Positions 1-13,219 are shown, numbered from the stretch's first letter. The stretch: DNA of 64,000 nt from Zonotrichia leucophrys gambelii (GCF_028769735.1 NC_088172.1:35771897-35835896), one strand, 5' to 3'. Notes: a model not told the origin generated them from the letters alone. Numbers and translations are program-made.

Positions 1-569
1 GAACAATTTAAACCAGAATTAATGGTTAAAATAAACCATGAAAATCCCATCAAAGGTAATGAAGACAATATTTCAAGAGTGAAGTCAGACTGAAAAATTG
101 TTTTGAAAAACCAGCAAAGCATGAAGTGTACACAAAAAAAGGATAAAAACATATTGTCAGTTCCCTTTGCAATAAATGGGTTCATGAGTGATACTACCCA
201 CAGAAAAAGTAATCCATTAGAGCTAAAACATCTAATAAACAATCAGCAATCTTTCAAAGGGTCACAGCTACAAAACAGCACAGCATTGAAAATTCACAGC
301 AATGAAAGCTTCAGCTCATTGATGTCTACTTGCTGCATGCTTTGTTTCAAGATGGGTTTTATAAAGTCTTACAGAAAAATCATTCAAAGCATCATTAGAT
401 TGGAATTAAAACTCTTCCACAGCATAGCAAACATTCAACAATTTAGGGCAGGATGTGCAAAACCATACTACATGCAACTGAAACTGCAGGGGGATAGAGG
501 TGATCCGAATATAATTACCTGAGCTAATTATCTTGCACAACCCCAAGCTGTATGCAACTCTTGCAAAAT

Positions 570-900
570 TGTCATGGGCTGTCTCACAGCCGTGGGTCAA
601 ACCTTCTGTTTGAAGTTCAGACAGAGACAGTAGTTGGAGAAGCAGCTTTTATTAATAATACTTTGGGACAAGCCCAATGTTCAGAGGAAGCAATGCAGCA
701 CACAAAACATCAACACCATTTCCTGAGTACTCTTTGGAGGTCTTATCCATCCACTGGATTAGCCCTCGGATTGCTTCCTTTGAAGGCCCTGGAACAGTGT
801 GACAGCAAGGATAGCCAGCTTTGAACAGGATGCACCACTGCCTCCCAAAACAAACCACGGACACTTCTCGTGTCCTGACTGCTCAGAGGGGCCCAGACTG
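570..900 (-). mobile_element. Possible decayed LTR, 3' part, minus orientation
   Basis: Read on the minus strand, the sequence has an AATAAA signal at about 650-655, followed by a pyrimidine-rich stretch and a terminal ...GACA end whose complement starts TGTC at 570. That order resembles the polyadenylation and U5 part of a retroviral LTR. No target-site duplication, second LTR or internal retroviral region was recognised, and the right boundary is unclear. A unique intronic sequence with a chance AATAAA is a real alternative. Confidence 0.3.
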
Positions 901-3900
901 ATCTGGCTCGATACGTAAGAATTCAAACTCGGGACAGCCCTTCAGAACCACAAAAGGATCACAAATGCCAACTGTATGGTATTTTGACAGAATCCTGAAC
1001 AAAGACTGCTTCCAACAATTGCTCCATTTCCCACTGCTCACAGCTGTATTAACACCATACAGCCAAGGAATGGCCTGCATGACTCATTTTAGAACACTGA
1101 TTTTTCCCTGCTAAATCCCAAAAGAGCAGCAGACCACTAAAACAGAAAGAACCCGAGATTTTATTACACACCAAAAAGATGAGCTTTCCTGGGAATCTTC
1201 CTTTATATTAAATTGTTTGGAATAACTTCACAAGGCTTTATATTTCAGGATGTATTTCAAAGAACTGTAAAAGCATTAGCCTCAGCACCTTTACTGATGC
1301 TACTGCAAACTCGAGCACAAAGACAATGCAGTTCTTTAAAACATAGATATTGAACAGGAGCTTTTTTCTTGCAGAGCTTTACACACAGGTGGCCACCAAG
1401 TGTCACTTATCCAGCCAAAGGAGGAAAATCTAACTTTTTCTATGGCGTTATTCTGAACACCAGAGCATCCAGAACACCGTGAGACACTATGTAGAAAACA
1501 AATATGCCAATCAGGGTCTTTCATAAGGGAAAACTTGATTTTTAGAAAGCTCTATTGGTTATGTGTAAAACTTGCAATTTAAGAGAAATCATAGTAAGTT
1601 TTACATTTTCTATGTTTTCAACAACTGACCATTAAATGCTTTTCAAAGAGTAAAATGTAGCAACAAGTTTATGCTACAAAAGCTGAAATAATCACCCAGA
1701 AATCAGAAAACACTTCTACTGCTACAGACTGAGAAACCACAGTGAGAGACACTGAAGCACACTGGAAGCCAGGGCACAGAAACGCTGCTTCTCTGCACCT
1801 TTCCTCGCTGCAGTGCCGGTGTCAGTCCCGCAGCCCCCGATCGCTCCATCAGCGATTAAGTACAATGGAGAGCTCTGGGCTGCACCGCGCAACTTGAACA
1901 ATGTTGGCAGCACTGCTTTGAGCGAGGATCATGCCTTACAATTATCACCATGCCCTCAAGTAGCTCTTAAGGCACTGCTAATGCTTTCTTGGCTAATTAA
2001 ATTAAGCTAACCTTGTATACATTGCTAAAATGTCTAACTAGTACACTGACATGATTTAAGTGTTTATTACACAATAAATTCTTGATCAACACTTCTGATT
2101 TGTGCTTTGAGATGACTAAGAAAAATCATTTCAGCTGCCAAAGAAGTGTTACCAGCAATCACAGCTCAGTGTCTGAAAACATCAGACATCAGTAGACAAA
2201 AAGTGCAAATTTAACCACTTATGGTCACAGGATCCTCAATTTTTTCATACTGTGAACAAAGTCCACTGAACCTATAAGCCTTGTGCTAAAATTCTGTGTC
2301 TCTGTAGAAGATTTTGATGAGTTTTTCCTGTCAGAATGCTTTAAGATAAAGCTAGAACATTTCCTAAATTTTAATGCCGAAAAGAATCTGTATTTTCATA
2401 CACATATGTACAATTTGTGTAACAACAGAATATATAATTCTGTAAGCATAGCTTCAAAATCTACTGAACAGTGTAGTACTAAACATCAGTCCTGGAAACG
2501 GGAAGAAAACAAAGCCCAGTTTTTCCCCTCTGTACCCTCCCTATGCACTCTGCTATGACATCATCTCAGACAATAAACTTCTTGGCTCCTTGATCCATTT
2601 AGTGAGGGATTTTGTTCATTTTAATCTGGCTTCTGGTAAGCAGACAGACACACACGCATTCATCTCCATCACTGACTGCGTGGTCACCAATCAATAATTC
2701 AAACCAGTTTACTTTTCAAAGCCTGACGTCATTGCTTTCTCCAAGCTGAGTGAGTACTACTGAGGGAATACACTGAACATGATAAAGGCATTTAGACTAT
2801 TACAGTCCATTCCCACAAATGTTGCCTCCAGATTCAGATCAAACAAAAAAGGACACTATTCACATACAACTCAACAGAATATTGAAGGAGAAGACTAGAA
2901 ACTTAAGTTCTTGGGAAAGGAGAGAGTCAAGCCTATCCTTCTAAATATAAGCAAGAAACCCAAACAAATGGAAAAAAAAACCAAAAACAAAACAACACAA
3001 CAAAAGTACATCAGAAAAAGCCAAGTGGAAAAAAATAAGAAGGAAATAGATACAAAAGAGATAGAAGTCCCATCCCCTCTTCTGGTCTACTCAGCAGCTT
3101 ACAGGATGCCATTAGGCCACTAACTTGGTTTTTGTTGCTAATAAGGAACAGACAGATGATCTTTTAAAACACACTCTGAAAGGTGGCTGCAAACATTCCC
3201 ACTGAAGAACATTTCTCAGGGAGTCCCAGCCAAAAGCTCCATGCAAGAAAATTAAGTCACACACTGCAAACGAGAAGTGTCCCATCTCTGCCAGAGCTCC
3301 AAACTCTAGCTGCTCATTAACCCGATTAACTGCTGGTAGCAAGGCTGGTTTCCTGATGTGACACCCAAAAGATTTAGAAAGGACAGACTGTTCCAGTCAA
3401 CTGCAAAAAAAAAAAAAAAGGAAAGAAAAAAAAAATACAACTGCATGAAGACGATCCCAGCACGCTTTCTGAACACAGCCTCGCTATCTGTCTCCCGACA
3501 GTCACTTCCAAAAGCAAAGGCTTTGTCTCCCTACTGCTATACTTATTCATGTCCTAATCACTGAGATCCTTCTCTGGCACTACTTCAAGAAGATTCAGAA
3601 GCTCAGAAAGACACTGTATTGCTGACAGTGCTTACATCTGAAGAATAAAAAGAGTTGTTCAAAAACAACTTTAAAATACAGTGAGATATTCATATTTTAT
3701 AAAACACACTGGATGGAGGAAATAAGAAAAAAAACCTTCTTGGATAACTTCTGCTCATATTTGGCAATTACATCTTAAAAGGGAAGAAAATATCCACCTT
3801 AAACACATGAGACGTACTTGAAGCGAAACAAGTTCATTCCCATACACCAAAATTTACATTTAACTTCAGAATAAATGCTCTTTTAGAAGTGTGGGCAATA

Positions 3901-4635
3901 TCTTGAAAAGTGTTTAAAATATTTTACACTATTTTGCACAATCTCCTTTCCTTACACCATGACACTACCATAATTTCAATGTTTTAATGATTTGTAGTAA
4001 AAAAACACTGTTATGAATTAAAAATACTTGGAAAGAAGCCCAAACTGCTTTTCTAAGCAGCAGTAAACTCCCTGAGAAGTAAGCCAGTAAGGGTTACTTC
4101 AAACTTTGCTTCACAAACCACAAGACCCACGATATGAATAAACAGAAACTGCAAACTAGAACAAGCAGAACAGCTTTTTACAGCTATGGGGCTGCATCCC
4201 CAGGAGTCCACTGAAATTAAACAAGGAAGAAACAGGGAACAAGGAAAAGTAAGATGGGGGAAGGGAAGAACTGTGAAGTATGAAAGACTTGAAAGAGAAG
4301 CATAGAAGGTACAATCTCATACATATCTCATCAGTGATTTGTATTTGCTTTATATTTTAGATCAAATAGATGGGGTAAAAGGTTTTTTGAGAATTCCAGG
4401 TGACATCCTTCTGACATGCCTCTGGCTGCTGCTGCTGTTTTTCTACTCGGCTGACTTCCTCCTTTGCACGGCAGGTCAGTTGGTGCACGACTGTCAAACA
4501 CTCGGACCCTCAAATTTCACTTACATATTTGCGTTGCTTTTATTGATTTTTATTGCTTTTATTGAAAGATCCCTTTAAAGCAATACGTGAAGTTTCATCA
4601 AGCACAGAAAAAGTCCTGCCTACAATTCCTCCTGT

Positions 4636-4846
4636 GGGAGGAATTTCTTCACAGACAGGATCACTGAACATTGGGAACGGGCTGCCCAGGGAGGCGGTGG
4701 AGGCACCGGCCCTGGAGCTGTTGAAGGAAAGGCTGGATGTGGCACTCGGTGCCACGGTCCGGTTGACAAGGTGGTGATCGGCCATAGGTCGGACTCTATG
4801 ATCTCAGAGGTCTTTTGCAACCTCATTGATTCTGTGATTCTTCGAT
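4636..4846 (+). mobile_element. CR1 LINE 3' fragment (sense on plus)
   Basis: The stretch has the typical 3' end of an avian CR1 retrotransposon: the GGCTGCCCAGGGAGG block near 4679, the GTTGACAAGGTGGTGATCGG block near 4763, then GATCTCAGAGGTCTTTTGCA and a short terminal repeat based on ATTCTGTGATTCTT. CR1 copies are usually 5'-truncated, and this one is only about 210 bp. It lies in ATAD2B intron 1, antisense to the gene. It closely resembles the inverted copy at 33744-33920. Confidence 0.88.
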
Positions 4847-5163
4847 AATTAAAAACAAAAATTACAGGTTTTGTCAACAGAGCTGTTTAGAGACAAGGAA
4901 GAAAAGAGACTCCCGAATTCTTTCTTCTAGTTACAATTTACCAAATGTTAATTCTCCAAATCGGGCTGTGGAATTTAACTTGCAGTTAGCCCGTCTAACC
5001 CAAGCAATCACAGCGAGTTCGGCTGGGAAAGCATTCAACTTAAACTTGACGGCAAAAATCACACCCTCCGTGCCACAAATAACGGGGCGGGGGGCTTTCC
5101 TGAACACCAGCTTCCTCCCGTCGCAGCCGCCAGCCGAATCGAGGTCATTTAGGGAAAAGGGGA

Positions 5164-5198
5164 AAAAAAAAAAAAAAAAGCACACACACACACACACA
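5164..5198. repeat. Poly-A plus (CA)n microsatellite
   Basis: An A run of about 15 bases is followed at once by about eight CA dinucleotides. It sits at the edge of the ATAD2B CpG island, within intron 1. It is likely to vary in length between individuals. Confidence 0.9.
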
Positions 5199-5674
5199 AA
5201 CCAAACCGGGCCGAGGTTTATTGCGAAGTTGCTGCGGGCGCAGCTCCCAACTTTTGTCTGGCGGCGGCAGCGCCGGGCGCGGCCGCAGGGGGAGCCCCGC
5301 ACCGCCGGACCCCGCCGGACCCCCGCCCGCCGGCGGCCCCGCCGGGCACCGGCACCGCGGCCGCTGCGCCGCCCGTGTCCCCGCCGCCCCCGCCCTGTCA
5401 GCGGCCCCCGCCGCGCCGGCGCTGGCCCCATAGGGACTGCAGCTCTCCGCAGCTGCCCCCCGCGTCCCTGCCGGCTCCGCGGTGCCTCCTTGCCGCGGGC
5501 TGCCCGCCGGCCCCACCGTCCCTCCGACAGCCGACAGCCGTCTCGGCACCCGCCCCCCGCCGGCTCCCGTGCCCGCAGCCCCCCCCGCCGTGGCACCAGC
5601 GGCGCTGTCCCCAGCGATTCCCCGGCCTCACCGCCTCCCTCCCTCCGGTCCCCCGTGGAGCCCCCGGTCCTCAC

Positions 5675-5830
5675 CCGCGCTGCCGCCGCCTCCTCCAGCC
5701 CGGCCGCATCTGCCTTGGTGCCCCTCTTAGAAGAGCGGGTGCGGGACGAGATGAAATGGCTGCCGGCCCCGGCCGCCGCGGCCGCCGCTTTGCCCAGGGG
5801 GCGCAGAGAGCTCTTCCTGGTGTTCACCAT
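5675..5830 (-). CDS. ATAD2B: ATAD2B exon 1: N-terminus of ATPase family AAA domain-containing protein 2B
   Basis: ATAD2B is a nuclear AAA+ ATPase with a bromodomain that binds acetylated histones; only its first 52 residues are in this window. The start codon is at 5830-5828 in a CACCATGGTG-like context on the minus strand. The protein opens MVNTRKSSLRPLG and continues with SHFISSRTRSSK, both of which match the conserved vertebrate ATAD2B N-terminus. Between them is a six-alanine run, where the human protein is Gly/Pro-rich. The exon ends in frame (phase 0) after ...GCG CGG at a GTGAGG donor at 5674, close to where the human protein passes from its variable region to the next exon. No AAA or bromodomain sequence is present, because those exons lie left of the window. 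The identification rests on the two N-terminal motifs and on the neighbouring genes. Confidence 0.9.
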
Positions 5831-5881
5831 GGCCCCGGCGAGGGGGGACACGGGGGGCGCCGCCGCCGCCGCCGCCGGCGC

Positions 5882-5976
5882 GGAGGGAGGAGGGAGGGAG
5901 GGCGGACAGGCGGGGGCTCGGGCAGGGAGGGGAAGGGGAGGGAGAGGGGGGAAAGGGGGGAGGAGGGAGGAAGGAA
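5882..5976 (+). other. G-run cluster with G-quadruplex potential
   Basis: The plus strand carries more than ten runs of three to six G within about 95 bases, separated by short A- or C-containing spacers. The stretch lies 50-150 bp upstream of the ATAD2B start codon, so it is in the 5' UTR or core promoter, and the transcript would be C-rich there. Quadruplex formation in the non-transcribed orientation is an inference from base pattern. Confidence 0.6.
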
Positions 5977-6600
5977 GAAAAGCCCTCCGGGGAAGCCGCT
6001 CTGCCGGGCAGAGACGCAACCGGAGCCGCGCCGGCTCCTCCCGCCGCTGTCGCCGCCGCCTCTCGGGCTCAGCCCGGCTCTAACTGGCCGCCATTACTGT
6101 CCCTGCTCCCTTTCTCTGCTCGCTCCGCGCCGCCCCCGCCAGTCGCCGCCGGGGGGCGCTGCGGCCCCGGCGCGGCCGTTCTATCCCGGCGCCGCGCGCT
6201 CTATGGGCCCGGCTCGGCCCGGCTCGGCCCGGGGGCGGCGGCCGCGGGTCTCTGGGGAGCTGCTCCGGTCCCGGCTCCGCGGCGGGCACCGAGCGCGCAC
6301 AGCCTCACGGCCCCGCCGCGGCCTGGAGAGCCGCCGGCCCGGCCTGGCCTGGCGTGACCCCGTGGGGCGGGGGAGCCGCCGCCGCCACCCCCTGAGGGTT
6401 GAGCCGAGGGCTGGGGAGTTCAAGGGCAGGGGGAGCGGCTCCTCAGGGCCGCGGGGCGCGAAGGGCAGCGCTCGCACCCGGGTGGGAGCTCGGCCGCCCG
6501 TCCTGGGGGGCTGGAGCCGTCTCCTCTGCTCGCCCAGGGAGGCTCTTGCCAGGAACTGGCCGGACAGCTTGGGCGAACAGATCTCCCGAGGATGAGATCT

Positions 6601-9600
6601 CCATAATTCCCTGTGGAAAAGTCTTTTCACAGTCTGGTGAGCCTCATTTTTAAGAAATCGCCTTGCTATCCAGGCTATCGGGAGTGCGCCCTTGCTTCTC
6701 CCATCGCGCCAGCCACCGGCAGCGTCCCCTGTGTTTTGCCTCAACCTGCGCTTCATGTTCCTTGCTCGGTCCTTGGAAAGCTCATTTCTCCCCATTATCG
6801 CAGATGCAGGTCAGAGGGGCGAAGAATACAATGCATTATCCACACCGGATGCTTAAATGCTTTTCAAATTACTCACAAACTATAACCCTTCAGCCTATTC
6901 ACTAACCCAATCCCTTCTCGCCGATGTAAGAATCATTCTCTCTCCACTTGTTGCCCTATACAGAACTTATAACAGTACCTGCACGTAAGCCCGGAAACCA
7001 AAAGCTTTGTGAAAGAAACGTAGCTGAGGAACACAAGCATACAGCTGTAGGTGACAAAGTCTCGACCTTTTAATTTTCACACTGACTGGTTTGGCACTGC
7101 TGGGCAAGTCATTTCAGTGCTTCTTACTTCTTTAACCAAAAAAAATAGTATCATGAAATTAGTGAGCACGTGATTCTGACTGTTAGGCTCAAGCAAGCTT
7201 TCTCAAAGTATTTTTACTGTTTAAAGATTGAAAGTGTGATAATCTTTTAGTAAAGAACAATAAATTTTAAAAACTATTATTCTGTTTTACTTGCACACTC
7301 CCACATCTTTCTCTTCAAGATTAGAGTCTGTAAAAGTATGGTAGAATGTGTGCTTAAAAATAGAAAATATGCAAAAATGACATCAGGCTTTATAATAAGA
7401 AAATCAGCTTTTTAAATATCAAAAAAAATACTGTGAATAGCAGCAAATTTTTAGTTTTATGAGATACTCCAAAATACAGTGCATTTCAGGATGGGAACTG
7501 TTATGTCTCATCTGACATTCTCTGTTTAGAGCTTGTAATCTATATTAACAAGAGTGCTTCATCTCCTGTCCCAGAATCTCCAGTGTCTTTCAAAATTAGA
7601 GTAGTTCTGCTCCATGAGATTGGTTTTGGTGGGTTTTATATCCTTTGTTTCTAAATTTATTTGTTCAAGGGTATGAAGGGATGTAGTAATTTCATACACT
7701 TGCAGGCTAAATGAGTATTTTAATTAAACGCCTACAAGGGGTTTTGTGAATGGTATTTGGAAATCACATCCTTTTAGCCTTCAAAAGAAGGAAACTGCAA
7801 GAGACTGCCCCTTACCAAACACCAGAAGATATGTTCAGTAAAAGTATCACGTCATATATATAATGATAAATAATAAACTTTAACATTTCTGTCCTGTAGT
7901 ACCAATAGGCCATGAAACTCAATTACGGTTTTCAAATTCTGTTGGTCTAAAAACAAATGTTGATCTTCAAGTTTTTGTATTTGTCACAAAAATATCCCCA
8001 TTTTGGGAAAACCAACAGATGAGTGGCCCAAAAAAGGGCCCAGGCTGCAGCAGTTACAGTGAATGTCATAACTCAGGATTGCAGTCATTGGCAGGGCTGT
8101 TTGGGAAGCTTGCATAACATCTGCTTGCAACATGCCTGATTCAAACCAGCACTCTTCCTCTCATGAACAGTGAAGACTTTTTAGAAGTAAAATAAACTTA
8201 GTCAATATGCAAGCAAACTGATTTTCCTGGGTGCCTGACCAGATCTGCTTGAAAGAACAGAAATTCCCCAACTCAAAAGCTATTTATTCAAATTTGCTAG
8301 ATATTTATACCATAGTTATGTCCTGTTTTTGTTGGTTTTTTTTCTGTATGCGTTCTGATCTCATTCCTGTGAGCCATACCCAGAGAGCACTCTTTACGAC
8401 GCCAAAGGGACTACTGTGGAGAGATTGATGTAGTTAAAAATCCCTGATCTCTGCTTTGAACATTTGTAGTGCTTCATTCTCATTATGTTAGCATGGTAGA
8501 AAACATGGAAAGACATGCTTCATTTTGGATGTTTACTCCCTGTGTTGCTTTTCACAGATGGTTTTATTTACAGGTTTCTTAGTTGTCTTGTTCCTCTTAG
8601 AAGGTGTGGCTGGTTATTTTGACTGAAATAGCTTATGGCTTTATAACTTCCATGTCAGCCTCATCACCATTTTTAGTACTGACAATATAAATAAATCAAT
8701 CATAAGTTACAAGGTTTGCTTGGGTAGCTTTGATTGGATTTTTTTTTAATGCAGAGAACATGGTAACATGGGATTAATATTTTATATCACACATACTTAG
8801 AGATTTAAATGTGGTTTTACAATGAAAGATGAATTACTGTAGAAAGGGATTTAGAATAATTTCACTAATCCAATAATTTACTTGTTCCCATTTTTTCTAT
8901 CTGTTGTTGGTTCAAGTGTCATATGAAGACAGAACTGCATTAGAAATCTTTTCAGACTCCCTTCAGCACTCTATGTGCAGGAAATGCTTGGGGGGAGAAA
9001 AAGTAAGAACTCTGAGTAGTGAGAGACAATGAAAAAATTAGGGGGAGAAGGACGGAAGATGGGTTCAGTCCACTATGTATTACATTAAAAAAAAAAAACT
9101 GTAGAGCCCATTCAGTTTCTATATTTGCAGTTTGGTCTTGCAGACTGATGTCTAAATGCTTCTACAAATAAATGCCATTGGGAAGGACCATATTTCAAAT
9201 GGAACCAGTTTATAATGAATGCTGAAGCTTACAGCAGTATTCAATGCCCTTTTACTTCCACTTGTTCAGAAAAGAGATTAAGGGATCTGAAAAATGTATT
9301 AAGAAGAAGCCACACCATCTGCCAAGGCAGGTACGCCACTGGGAAATTGGAAAAATATGAAAAATTACTTGAGCAAAAGAGTCCCTTTCCATTAAAAAAG
9401 AGTTGGGGAATGAAGTCATACCAGGACATCATGATGTAAAAAGACTTTAAAAAATTACCCAGGATGGAAAACCTGGTTTGCTACGTGAATGATATTTAAT
9501 GACGCAAGAAATATTTGGAAATGGAAGATTTTGTTGTCACATGTCCCTATTCTAACAGGAAATCAGGAATTACAACAAAAGAAAAAGTCCTTCCTCCCTT

Positions 9601-12600
9601 ATTCAGAACTTCGGCAGAGTTTCTTTTTAGTAAGGACCAGAGGGCTCTATTCAGTGAATTACCATTTGCTTCAATCATAGGCAATTTACCAGAGATTACT
9701 TTGCAATATCTCTGAATAGCAGTAACATTCCAAAGAATGGAAATCAAATCATCTTTTCAGGCCTCTATTTATAAGCTCATATGTGTGCCTCTCAATCATG
9801 CTGTCAACTCCTCCTGGTTTCAGTTGAATCTTGAAATAAAAAAAGATTCACAAGAGATCTTGCTTTTGTAAATGCGCCCTAAGTTTTTTCCTGAGGGGCA
9901 TATTAGGAAATTAAGATTGTGTGGTTACTCCTTTGAGAATTGTCCATTATGAAGAAAGGTCCATGGGATATAAGTTTGGAAACTTCAAACAAGCAGTGTC
10001 CAGGAATCAGGATTGGTACTACCTTGATCTGGAACAGAGAACACGATACAATCACTCCACATTGCCAACGTTTTGCTATGTTATTATAGAAGGCTCATTA
10101 TTTGAAGACTACCACTGTCATTTAAAAATGGGTAATAGTTACGATTTCAAATTAAACACTTAATGTCCAGTGCCATTATCAGCACACCTATCTGAAGATT
10201 GTTTTCCACACTAGATAACATGAGTGCAACTTGAAGAGGAATCAGAGAGTAGGTTTCTTAGATAGCATTAAAAGGGAGTGGTAAAACTTCCCTCCTAATA
10301 TTTCAAAATTATCTTGCCATCACATCTGGCCATTAGCTTCCATAATATTTTTCCTGTTGAGCTAAGGTCGCGGTAGATAGTTTTTCTAATAATAATAATT
10401 GTGTGAAACTCATAACCTGATGATATTGCAGCCAGGCATCTGCAGGGTCTGTTTTTCACTATCATTCAGGCTGTAAATTACTTCCATCTTGGACAAAAGT
10501 GGCAAATCATCTCACTTTGGTGCTTATAATCATTAATCATATGAAAGTAGCACTGCCAGCCTGTTACTATGCTGGGTGATGTATAGCTTTGTAGTAAAAA
10601 CCAGACTCTGTCCTAAAATGCTCACAATAAAAATAGGCATTTATGAACACGTGTGTAGATAAGCTTCAGCACCATACAAATGCATAATGGCTTGATTAGG
10701 ATCACATGGCAAGTCCATCAAAAACATTATTGGTTCATAAATCTCTCTAGTCCTCACACACAATCTTAGGTTTCCAAGTGTGGTTTTTTGTTACTGGTCC
10801 AAGAACAAGCTCATAAAGTACACCACCATGTCATCATTGTAGTTTCACTTAAAAGTGTCTTTGAAAATTCACCATACATTATTTCCAAATGTGTGTTATC
10901 TGGAACAAACAGTTGCTCAGGCTGCCTTGAATTTTTCATGGGCTTAAGCAATTCACACAAACTTTAAAATTGAAGCTATATTCAATTTTCTTGTGTATTT
11001 ACAGTCCAAGAGTCCAGCAATGTGTGGATACTTCCTTCAATGCATGAGGATAATACCCTTGGCATGAAAGCTGATTCACCCATGAAACAATGACTTGCTT
11101 TTCCAGTGCATAGCTGACTTCCTAGAAACATCAGTTCCTTAAGCTACTCCCCTCTGTGTGGCAGCCTAGAAGGTTTAACATTCCTTCAAGGACCACTCAT
11201 CCTATGCAGAGGAATGTGCTGTGTTAGTCAGTGGAATTGCCATTTACAGGATAACCAGACCCTGTTCTCCTATTTATTTTGCAGTCCCAGTTCCCTTACA
11301 ATGTGCTCCTACTCTGTGTGCCCACACTTAGAAAAGGCTTCAGGCAACAGCTCCTCTCTCAAGTTAAGGTCAATCAATACTGCTGATGTTTAATTATAGG
11401 TAGCTGACAGTGTCCTCTGGCATAGGCTAACCTTGTTAAATATAAGGTTTAAAAATATCCCTTCAAAATTAATTTTCTGCTTGTTTTTAGATGCCCTGCG
11501 TGTGCTGGTTCTTCTGTGACCTTGACAGGTCTGGCGGTGACAGCTAAAACCCTGCTTTACTTTGTCAACACTGAGATTCACTCCTACATTATAAAACAAG
11601 TCTGGGGGTTGTCACTATCTTCCACGCCACTGCATCTGATCTCGTCTGACAAAGGGGCATGAGATGGTTGTATTCATCTCATGAATACCCTGTTAGAGGT
11701 TTTTCAGCAGACACAGTCTGGGCTGTTTGCTTCTATTCAGCACACGGTAAGAAAAGGACCATTTGCTTCTGTTCATCTAGTGTACTGCCAGAGAATAAGC
11801 TGTATTAAATGCAGAGTCTAAAAGGATTTTAGTGATGTCTTGATTGTAACACTCTAACTTGAAAATTTCCAGCTTTAAAGAAAATATATTTTACATTATA
11901 CTAGAGTTGCAGATCTTTCTTAAGATTTCTTCCTATGCTTTGTCAACAGTTGGGCTCCTAAGGGAGGACAGCACTACTTAGAAGAGCTTTTAAGAAACCA
12001 AATTCACTAGGACACGGATTCCTATTGCAGTAGGTCAGCACGTCTCCAGCTGTACTCTGATTTCCAGTAATAGACCTAATCTTCTAAATCAATAAGTGAT
12101 TGCAGCCAGAACACCTGCACCATTACACCAGGTAAGTCCAACCTCACCTCCTTTCTATGCTTACCTTTGGGTCGGTCAAATTGTTGCTGAAAGGGCCCTC
12201 AGGAAAGGGTTAAGCATATTAATGAACTTGTGTGTTTAATGAAACGGAGATAGTGTACTTAAAATACTGAAAGGAAATTTAAAACAGCCCAGCACTGCAA
12301 AACAACTTTATGATGTTTTAGCTCAGGGTTTTGTAAATTCCTTCTCTACAGTCATGATATCCATGGTTTAAGTTCTAAATATATAAAACCTGTTTAATAG
12401 AATCAGTAACACTTCTAACAAAGAAGTACCTTCTATTCTAAAATGTCAAAGTATTTTAAACACTAAACAAAACTAGGAAGAATAGAATCTCTGCAGTCAG
12501 TGTTTTGAAATATAAAACTCCATGTATTTTAACCGAAACAAAAGGCAAATTTCTTACTATCTTCCCTGAAGATTCATAAGTAGGAGCTCTAATTAGATCT

Positions 12601-13200
12601 CATCCAGTTAAAACTTAACAATTAATCCAAACTGTCTTCAAAAGGATCAGTGCATTGTGACGTGCATTATAAAGAGAAAGAAATTATAGCTGTCAAGTGT
12701 CAGATTTTACTTCTCTTACTCACCCATCACTGAACTTTGAGACTAAGCATCTTATTTTAATATTTCTGAGCAATGTGATTTTAATTGTTGTGATTAAGGG
12801 ATTGCAGAAACGTGTCCCACGTGAAGACGACACTCAATGAAGTATTACCTCTGCTTTTAGAATTACCTTTGATCGCACTTGTAAATTCGCAGTGGATTTC
12901 CCATTAATTAGTGTGAATTAGATAGTTGTGGCTGTTCAGTTTAGGTTAGTTCTAAATGTTTTACAGTGCATCACTAATTATTGGGGGAGACAAAAACCCA
13001 ACCCTTATTAAACAGCCCGCAGGTGCAAGGGATGCGTTCACCCTGCTCCGTGTGTGTTTCTAGGGGCTGGCAGCTTCTCCGCGCGTTGGCCTTGGATACT
13101 TGCATAGCTCCTGACACCACCACGGGACCTCCTCGTCCCGCAGACAGCGGCTTCTCCAAGGCCAAACACAGCGCAGGGAACTCAGCTCAATCCTTCTTCC
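6601..13200. other. Long AT-rich interval without a recognised gene
   Basis: No conserved protein segment, RNA gene or CR1 tail was recognised here. Short open frames near 9215-9440, 9515-9715 and 9921-10163 have no recognisable domain and no evident splice pattern. If UBXN2A transcription starts in the left CpG island, this is its first intron. If it starts in the island at 13.2-14.2 kb, it is intergenic. Confidence 0.6.
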
Positions 13201-13219
13201 CTCCCCGAGGATCCTATCC

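Larger units (their letters stand above)
1..5674 (-). other. ATAD2B: ATAD2B intron 1 (5' part, continues past the left edge)
   Basis: This AT-rich stretch lies downstream, on the minus strand, of the splice donor that ends ATAD2B exon 1, so it should be the start of intron 1. I found no second ATAD2B exon in it. It contains a CR1 fragment (about 4636-4846), a possible LTR remnant (about 570-900), A-rich runs near 2970-3060 and 3400-3435, and a poly-A/CA microsatellite at about 5164-5198. A short exon could have been missed by eye. Confidence 0.75.
5220..6600. promoter_or_regulatory. ATAD2B: CpG island and promoter of ATAD2B
   Basis: The region is extremely GC- and CpG-rich against AT-rich flanks, and it covers the first coding exon of ATAD2B, so it is the likely promoter and 5' UTR. 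A YY1-like site (AATGGCGGCC on the minus strand, about 6086-6095) lies some 260 bp upstream of the start codon, a usual place for YY1 near transcription starts. In mammals the ATAD2B promoter is shared head-to-head with UBXN2A, so the same island could also fire to the right; one possible plus-strand splice donor (TCTG/GTGAGC) is at 6637. The transcription start cannot be placed exactly. Confidence 0.8.

Noticed and set aside
2911..3123. Lysine-rich 70-codon open frame
   Set aside because: It is the translation of an A-rich stretch with no other support.
4600..4880. Open frames over the CR1 copy on both strands
   Set aside because: They read the non-coding 3' tail of CR1 and are not part of its reverse transcriptase.
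4931..6795. Long open frames on both strands, up to about 400 codons
   Set aside because: They come from high GC with few stop codons in a CpG island. Only the 52 codons from 5830 to 5675 match a known protein and end at a splice donor.
9215..10163. Three short open frames, one with a CPYSNRK stretch hinting at a small zinc finger
   Set aside because: Only one Cys is present, with no paired Cys/His spacing, no conserved block and no splice-site support; chance frames are likely.
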